Of a stretch of DNA of 64,000 bases, positions 57,062 to 64,000 are shown piece after piece. Each line of letters starts with the position of its first letter. Position 1 is the first letter of the stretch. The DNA is from Atkinsonella hypoxylon (taxonomy: Eukaryota > Ascomycota > Sordariomycetes > Hypocreales > Clavicipitaceae): positions 124,001-188,000 of the forward strand of contig JFHB01000018.1 in assembly GCA_000729835.1 (NCBI GenBank), written 5' to 3'. Under the pieces are notes generated by a model that did not search any database, had not been told where the DNA came from, and saw only the letters and a list, made by a program, of their open reading frames with translations. Made by a program: the position numbers and the translations under genes.

Positions 57062-59409
57062 GTTTACTGAGGTTTTGAAGAAGTCTTTGAAAAAGGTTTG
57101 AATTGAGAGGGATGATTCTATCGACTTATTGAGCTTGGTACAGATAGAGAGGAAAGAGTCATTTACGATTGCATGCCTGACTGGCCTTCTTATACTTTTC
57201 CCAGCTTGCATACACCGCATGAACAAGTCCTACGCTCTCAGCAGTTTATAATAGGAAGCTCCGGTGAAACCCCGCCTTTGCAAGCCGGATGTCCACCTTT
57301 GGAAGGGCGGGTGGGCATCAGAAACCGGACCACCGTTGTGACTTGTGACACTTGGCTACAGCGGCTGGGCGCCGGCAACGGAGCTGATTACTCGCAAAAA
57401 GACAACCACGATCGAGCAAATCGTAGACAATAGAAGACTACGAGATTTGCAATATTATCGTGAGCGGTCCTCTATTGAGCTTGGCTTCAAGGATGTCCCG
57501 CTTATCTCTGACGTTGGTCACGCAGGTTCACAACAAACCATGATTGGTTGTCATGATATTGTAGATAGGGTGGGTTCGGTCGTGTATCCTTCATGCAAGA
57601 CTTCGGCTTACCAAGTGGGAATTACTAGATATGGTAATACTGCCGACAGAGTGAAACTGTATCACCTATTATGTCATGGAATCTCAACACACGTACCTGA
57701 CCTGCTTGGGCTGAAGTATCGGATGAGGTCCCAAGTGCAAAGTGAGACGGTTGAGCAGTCAAGGTTACCGCGGCTACTTCACCTGGCCACCACCGTGAAT
57801 CGGTGCTTGCCCGCTGATGGTCTCAAGTGACTTGGACCTTAATTGGACGGAATAGGTGAATGGGTCCGAAAAATGACAAAGCCAGGATGTTATCGCCCGG
57901 ATTCTGTCACAAAGATATGACGTGGCCACGCCTCAAATACTCGATTAGACCCCGCCATATACCGGACGACGGATTCCTCAGGCCCGCCGCGACAAATATC
58001 AGGAAGTGGAGAGCGACGCGTAGCTGGCATGACACGGATCCTTCAACACTAGCGGCGAAAGACTGATATCAAGGCTTATTCCGAATGAGAATACAAAGCT
58101 TTCCAGCGAAATGGGCAAGTGCCTGTTTGCGGCATGTGCATCAGACTGTAGCCACGGGAGTAATGCTCTGAAGACTGCGCCCCCAAAGAGCTGAGCTGAG
58201 GAATCTTTGTTTGCTGGCCGTAGAGGAGTAGTTGAAGCGATGCCCAATAATACCTGGATCCAGCAAGACTATCGGTTATGATCCTTGCCAATGAGGGATA
58301 ATTGCGTGGTCCAGGATGATCTCAACCCTAAAGCGGCCATGTGTTCGACGTAAGCGGATGCTAGGCGTCATCGCGGATTATGAGGGTGGTGGGAATCCAT
58401 ACAAAGACCATGAGAGAAATGAGAGAGGTGGGCGCGAATTTTGAAAGTCTGCCGCCTGAAGCGCGATGTGCGAGCACGAAGTTCCATGGTGGTCAGACGA
58501 TCCCATCGCAAGTCTGGTGACCAGTTGCCAGCGGGCTCATCTTTCATGAACAGTAAGCCGAGCCAAGAGGCCGACGCTCGATCGCAAGTCGACGGAATAG
58601 GATACGAAAGTAAAGAGTCTAGACCTAAGAGTTGATGTTCTGATACTCCGACGTCGAAGAGTATAGTGAGGCGTTGAGCATTGGGCACAGTAAGAAGAGG
58701 ACGTGGACAAAGGACTGTCTGCAAAGCATCGGCAGAAAAGCAGCAAAGAAATTCAAAGTCGGGCTGCGACAACAAAGGAGGTAGGAGCCCCTTATATCAT
58801 CATCCATGACGGCCGCAATGTCAACACGCGAGCCACGGCAGGTAGCCGATGCTGAATGTATATCCCCAGACTGCAACAGACGGCCCATCAAGGTTGTTGC
58901 AATATCGTGTTAAGAACCGAGTATTCTTCACACACTCTGTGTGTGCCGTGGTACCTAGGGCTTGGTAGGCAACTCCCATTGCCGAACCAGCCGCGTGACT
59001 CTGATTGGCTGTAGATATTGAACGAAAGTTGAGGTGTGGCCATCAAGGTGCTTGGGATTCATCACTCGATTCGGCAAATCATGTCCCCGGCGACCTTCAG
59101 CAGTTTGCTATCATGAACTTGTCCCTCTCTTGACTTTGGCCTGGGTATGCAGGTAGGAAAAGCAGATATGAACTTGCCAGAGATGCGACGCTCAGCCGTT
59201 CTAAATGATGCGTATACGCGAAGTGGAAAACAGTGCTGACGGGAACGCTAGATTGAACCATCGTGACGGGAAAGTAGTTGGTATTGAGGATACTAAGTAA
59301 AACCTTGTGGCCTAGACAATTTGCTTAAACATATATATGTCCCAGAACCTGTTCCTTCCAGAGATCAAACCACCCCGCTGTCATGTCCGCCCTAACTACC
59401 ATTTCGCCC
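57062..59409. other. Intergenic region
   Basis: 2.3 kb holding the metallothionein promoter (first 200-300 bp, TATA-like box near 57188) and the ENA ATPase 3' flank. ORFs at 57345-57830 (+) and 58368-58775 (-) were read and show no recognisable family; they are not called. Confidence 0.5.
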
Positions 59410-62400
59410 TCAAACTTGTTGCTGATGTACGGTATGGCCGCTTATGCCAAGCTTAAAGTGCCTTTTGATAGCCTTCCACGATTCGACCAGACCGACATAA
59501 GTCACAACACAGCCGATAACAACAACCCATTCCCATGTTAGACCACTATGTTTGAAAACATGCGTGTTGACATATGGGATGTAGATGACTAGAAGGGTGG
59601 CGAGGAAGCCGGTCACCACAGACCAGAACAAGAAAACGTTGTAATAGACTGTCTTGAAAACGGAAAATGGTCCTGACCAACGTTGATCCATTGCAAAAAG
59701 ACTGCGGTGGAAGTGTTTCACTTCCCAAGCCGTCACCAGGAGTAAGAAGCTGAGCGTGGCAAATGTTGTAGCTCTTGCACGGAATACTGGACCACAATTA
59801 CCTCCAGCATGTTCATTGCAGCCAAGCGGCAATACATGGAAACCTTGATGGGAAAATGCATAGGCTACCAACATGAAGGCTGCAAGACAGAGAGCTCCCA
59901 TGAAAGTACCATACATGAGCTGATCACGAATAAGATCAGTTGTGAAAATACCAGATCGTAGACTACGAGGAGGACGTTGAAGAATGTCTGGTTGAGCTTC
60001 CTCGAAGCCGAGACCTAGAGCCAGAGGAGAGGAAGTGACAAGGTTTGCCCAGAGAATCTCTAGTGGTGAAAGTGGAAAGACAGATACCTGCTCCTGGTCT
60101 TGGAATGCTAAACCAATCAGGAGTAGGATGACTTGTGCCAAATTTGAAGTCAACAAATGCAGAAGAAACTAGGACAACCGTCAAATTAGCAGACGCTTGG
60201 CAAGCGCAGTGAGTAGCACGCACCTTTTGGATGTTGTCTGACAACCTGCGGCCTTCTCGAATGCCGGTGACAATGGACGCAAAATTGTCATCCGTAAGGA
60301 CCATGTCGGATGCCTCTTTAGCAACGTCACTTCCACGGTCCCCCATGGCAATCCCAACATCAGCTTGCTTGAGCGCTGGGGAATCATTGACTCCATCACC
60401 GGTCATAATACAGAAAGCCTTGCGACGATGTAATGCTTTGATGACTCTGACCTTGGTTAAGGGACTGCACCTAGCAATAACCAGAGGTAGAGCGTCCAAA
60501 GCGTCAATCTGCTCGTCGGTCATGTTGCCAAAGTCAACCGCTGACATGACTGTTGTTGGTGATAGACGTGCATCATTGGAAAGAATGCCAACTTCATGAG
60601 CGATAGCTGTCGCAGTCTTTACGTGATCTCCAGTAACCATATGAACCGTGACTCCAGCCTCTCGACATTGTTTCACGGCACCAGCAGATTCGGGCCTTGG
60701 TGGGTCATAAAGACCTACAAGTCCGAGGAACCGGAGCTTGCTCTCCACTTTTGCACGATCCTGAAAATCCTCAGCCTCTCCTGACATGGCTTTATCTGCG
60801 ATGCAAAGAACTCGGAGTCCTTCGCTAGCAAGTTCGTCTGCCTTGGAATGTATAGCCAACTTCATTTCCTCAGTTTCATTGAGTTTCGGTAGAAGAACTT
60901 CGACAGCGCCCTTGGTGTAGACACACCGCTCCTTTTCAAAACCATTACCGTACACGACACTCATCATCTTGCAGTTAGAGTCAAAGGGGTGTTCTGCCGT
61001 CAATATATCGCTGCCTGTACACTTTCCAAACCGCATGGCAAACACCTTCAATGCAATCTCGGTTGGCTCGCCCATAGCCTTCCAGTCCACAGGCTCGAAA
61101 GCAGTTGTGACGCTGCTGGAATCAGTTTCAGGCTCCTTTTTCCCGCCAGAGACCATAGCATTATTGCACAGAACAAGAGTATTGAGAAATGCATTGATGC
61201 AGCTCCCCACAAGAGAGTCAGACCAAGACACAGTGCCACTACATGGGTCGTAAGGGTCGGTAGTACCGTTAACCACACCTGCGATCCCATCTCGCAGCCA
61301 CACCTTACGTGCAATCATTCGTCCTTGAGTAAGGGTTCCGGTCTTGTCGGAGCAAATGTTAGTTACGCCACCTACTGCTTCAAGCGATGGCATTTGGCGC
61401 ACAATCACATGGCCTTTGACCATGGTTTTGGTGGCAACAGCCATGGTCACTGTCAAAACAGCAAGTAGGGATTCGGGAATGACCGCGACACTAACGCAAA
61501 TACCATAGAGAAGAGTATCATCATCGAGATCCCACAGGCCAACTGAGAAAACGATGACGGCAAGGAGTATAGCTAAGCCGAACAATAGCAAGGCAAACTT
61601 GCTAAGAGTCACTTGCATGGGTGTTCCTTCAAGGCCAAGGAGCCTAAGAGTGGTTTGATAGGAAGTATAGATGGCCTTGGTAACAGAGTTGTTACTTCTG
61701 ATATCCTTCTTCTTCTTGCGCAGAAGTTCGGCAATCTGGCCAACCTGGGTATCCATGCCCGTGGAAATAACAATGCCAGTGGCACGACCGCGAGTTACAG
61801 AACTGCCACTGAATGCTAGGTTGATACGGTCACCCACGGGCATGTCAGGGTCTGTGAATACTGCGTCAGGGCTCTTGCCGATTGATACAGATTCACCGGT
61901 CAGGTGTGCCTCATCGGTAGTCAGGTCTATGCTCTGAACAAGTCGTAAATCGGCAGGCACGATATCGCCAGTGGCAAGTGAAACGAGGTCGCCTTTCACC
62001 AGAGTTTCAGCGCTCACGGTATCACTACGACCATCTCGAATTACTTTGCATTTTGGCGTGGTCAGCGCGTAGAGAGACTGTATCGTTTGCTCTGCGCGGT
62101 AATCTTGAACCAATCTACTTCTTACTTAGCTCACTCGCTTTGATGAGTCGATTGAAGAACATACCCGACCAAAATGTTCAGCAGAATAACAGCAACCACA
62201 ACGCTGCCCTCAACATAGTCGCCGATCACATACGATATAGCAGCGACAGCAATAAGGACAACGGTCAAGGCATTGGCAACTTGCTGTAAGAAGATCTCCC
62301 AAAGTGAGCGACTTTTGGCACCTTTGATTGTATTGAGACCGGCCCGAGCTAGTCGGGCGGCCGCTTCTTCGTAGCTCAAACCATGGTCGAGATCGGTCCC

Positions 62401-62580
62401 GAGCTTGTCAGCAACTTGCTGAGCAGTATGTGTATGAAAGCGAGTCGCCTCCTCGTTCTGACCTGTGTCAGGAGGCTCAGCTATAGGGGGCTGGTCGTCA
62501 AGACTTGCAGCGGTCGACGAGTCCGAATTGGAGTTGGCGTGTTCTGCACCATTCGTACTGATAACGAGAGGTTCTCCCAT
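59410..62580 (-). CDS. ENA1: ENA-type (IID) Na+/K+ efflux P-type ATPase
   Basis: Three exons: 62580-62165, 62114-60224 and 60168-59410, introns 50 and 55 bp, 1021 aa. The joins restore NILVGLVQDYRAEQT and RLSDNIQKFLLHLLTSN, both family-conserved. Signature motifs: cation ATPase N-terminal domain, LTGES (210-214), M4 IPESLLAVLTVTMAV, phosphorylation site SDKTGTLTQG with Asp395, and hinge GDGVNDSPALKQADVGIAMG. The C-terminus has six hydrophobic helices. The M4 IPES, with QG following DKTGTLT, fits the fungal ENA/Cta3 group rather than SERCA or PMR1. Such pumps extrude Na+ or K+ at the plasma membrane under salt or high pH, and are usually induced by calcineurin and pH signalling. It is slightly shorter than common ENA proteins. 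Ion preference cannot be read from sequence. Confidence 0.92.
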
Positions 62581-62753
62581 CGAACGTGTATCAGAGCTGC
62601 TAGGTGCAGACTATAGCAAGCGGATGAGTTGTATGAGGTAACGGGGTCGAATATAAACGAGACAGACGACGAAATGCCAATACGGGCAGAGAAAAGTTAT
62701 AAAACTGCAGGAAAAGATATCCAAGGCCTCAATTGGCGATGAGGAAGAAGGAA

Positions 62754-62770
62754 GGGGGGGGGGGGGGGGG
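62754..62770 (+). repeat. Poly-G tract of 17
   Basis: Seventeen consecutive G, about 175 bp upstream of the ATPase start codon, on the strand opposite to the gene. Length may be uncertain for sequencing reasons. Confidence 0.85.
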
Positions 62771-63481
62771 CAAGAGAAAGGATCTGAACCAAAGCGAGAC
62801 GAAGCCAGGATGCCTTCGCAGGGGAGGGGGGAGGGATGAAGCCCCTCCCCAGTCATGAGCAATCATCGTCTCCCCTGCGTGGTTCAAGGTGGCTGCTTGT
62901 CTTGAGAATGGCTGTAGTGATGACGATTTTCACAAACGGGGGGGAGAGGAAGGGCAAGTACAGGAGGGTGGGGGAAGACCGACTAACAGCGCCTTCCGTT
63001 AGTGGAAGACGAACCCAACATGGATGGACAGGCATATTCCGGCTGCTTGTCAGTTTGGATTCCCCCATTGTGCGAATAATATGTTTCTGTTGTTCATGAT
63101 AGTCGTCGAGATTAGGTTTGGTAGGTTGGTAGTGTTGGTTTGTCAAACTTGGCTTGGCCCTCCACTTAGCGTGGCTTGGCTGAGCTGCAGGGAACTATTT
63201 GCTGGACCTAGATTGATAATGGTTTGGTCCGAATTTGCAGGCGTTCCGTAGGTCACTCTAGGTACAGACTGATTGATCCCTGGATATATACTCCGTATCT
63301 ACCTTGAAACTGGAAATGAAGACACTTACAAAGCTCAGCTGCCATATTCCAAGCACATCAAGGCGCTTGCGAACGATATCGCGCTCATCCTCGCACGTCG
63401 AAGGGCTGCCCAAGCGCGTCCGATCTGGGACCCAGCTTAGTTATTGCCGTTGGCGGCGAACGTATGCCGGCTACTATCTTG

Positions 63482-63520
63482 GAGGTAGGTAGTAGGTAGG
63501 TAGGTAGGTAGGTAGGTAGG
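63482..63520 (+). repeat. (TAGG)n tandem repeat
   Basis: About nine units of AGGT/TAGG with one interruption, like the array at 27217-27240. Confidence 0.9.
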
Positions 63521-64000
63521 TGGTGTGTTGTCTCTTTCCATGCAGCGTGAATGGCCAATTCTTCTGAAACAGACAATATGCGATATGCATGCCGCTTGCC
63601 CACGACAGTCTTCGACAAGCAAACGTTCCTCGAGATTGCCCCATCCAACTAACTGCCTATACGCGCCGGTCCGCTTGCCCATGTGCAAGGACGAGAAACC
63701 AACGACTTCGCTATGTTCTCTGGACATTGACACTTGTAGGGAAAAGGCGTCAATCAGTTGCCGATGATCTGCGGCTGCACCACCAAATGCCGAGCACGCA
63801 TGCCAAGATGATGCACAAAGTTGTAAGCGCTTGCAGCAGTGTAACTTCTGGCAGAATCATCAGATAACACAAGCGTTTTGGAGGATCCATGTGGATGAAA
63901 GAGGGAATCAATCACCAGACTTCATTGATGGGGGGCGCATCACTATTCTCCCCAGTCATGATATCTGTCCGCCCACAGTGGCAGGCCTAGCCAAATCACG

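Larger units (their letters stand above)
62581..64000. other. Upstream region of the ENA-type ATPase
   Basis: 1.4 kb to the window end. Contains a 17 bp poly-G run (62754-62770), C/G-rich tracts that may form non-B DNA in the promoter, motif copy TACTCCGTA at 63289, and a (TAGG)n array (63482-63520). No gene recognised; ORFs are short and mutually overlapping. Confidence 0.55.

Noticed and set aside
57345..57830. 161-codon + strand ORF upstream of the metallothionein
   Set aside because: No recognisable family; no conserved-looking blocks.

Overview
The window is nuclear DNA from a filamentous ascomycete, most likely a sordariomycete of the order Hypocreales. The support is: short spliceosomal introns (50-110 bp, GT...CTAAC/CTAAT...AG), intron-poor conserved genes, a delta-12 desaturase and a galactose oxidase close to those I know from Fusarium, TTAGGG-type telomere motifs, and gene families typical of sordariomycetes. 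The genus cannot be fixed from the sequence alone. No rRNA, convincing tRNA, CRISPR array or prokaryotic operon was seen.

Layout. 1-7.1 kb (minus): the 5' part of IRE1 (lumenal domain, membrane span and linker; the kinase/RNase lies beyond base 1), then eIF3b. 7.5-9.4 kb (plus): CCT2, divergent from eIF3b across a 445 bp shared promoter. 9.4-13.8 kb: gene-free, with two short inverted-repeat elements. 13.8-16.1 kb (plus): a TBC-domain protein with altered catalytic fingers. 17.0-18.1 kb (plus): an intact Tc1/mariner-type transposase-derived ORF with damaged catalytic triad. 18.1-22.6 kb: gene-free, holding a 1.3 kb segment bracketed by inverted telomere-type repeats. 22.6-24.1 kb (plus): delta-12 fatty acid desaturase. 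28.0-30.0 kb (plus): galactose oxidase with a CBM32-like module, followed by a wrecked subtilisin-like protease pseudogene. 31.5-33.3 kb (minus): cytosolic asparaginyl-tRNA synthetase. 34.5-35.1 kb (minus): a small DUF4267-like membrane protein. 37.2-39.3 kb (minus): ESF1. 41.3-42.2 kb (plus): a short Zn2Cys6 protein, convergent with a large ArAE/Bre4-type membrane protein at 42.4-45.4 kb (minus). 48.3-49.9 kb (minus): a secreted protein with tandem 49-residue repeats. 52.5-53.5 kb (plus): a frameshifted, internally deleted pseudogene. 56.8-57.1 kb (minus): a 25-residue metallothionein in three exons. 59.4-62.6 kb (minus): an ENA-type Na+/K+ P-type ATPase. 62.6-64 kb: gene-free.

The genes do not form one pathway cluster. 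Housekeeping genes (IRE1, eIF3b, CCT2, AsnRS, ESF1) alternate with accessory, environment-facing genes (secreted oxidase and protease relic, repeat protein, metallothionein, sodium pump, exporter-like protein) in long intergenic stretches rich in small inverted-repeat elements, microsatellites and homopolymers. A palindrome-prone 9-mer pair (TACGGAGTA / TACGGAATA) occurs at least 21 times, always outside the called genes, against about one expected by chance.
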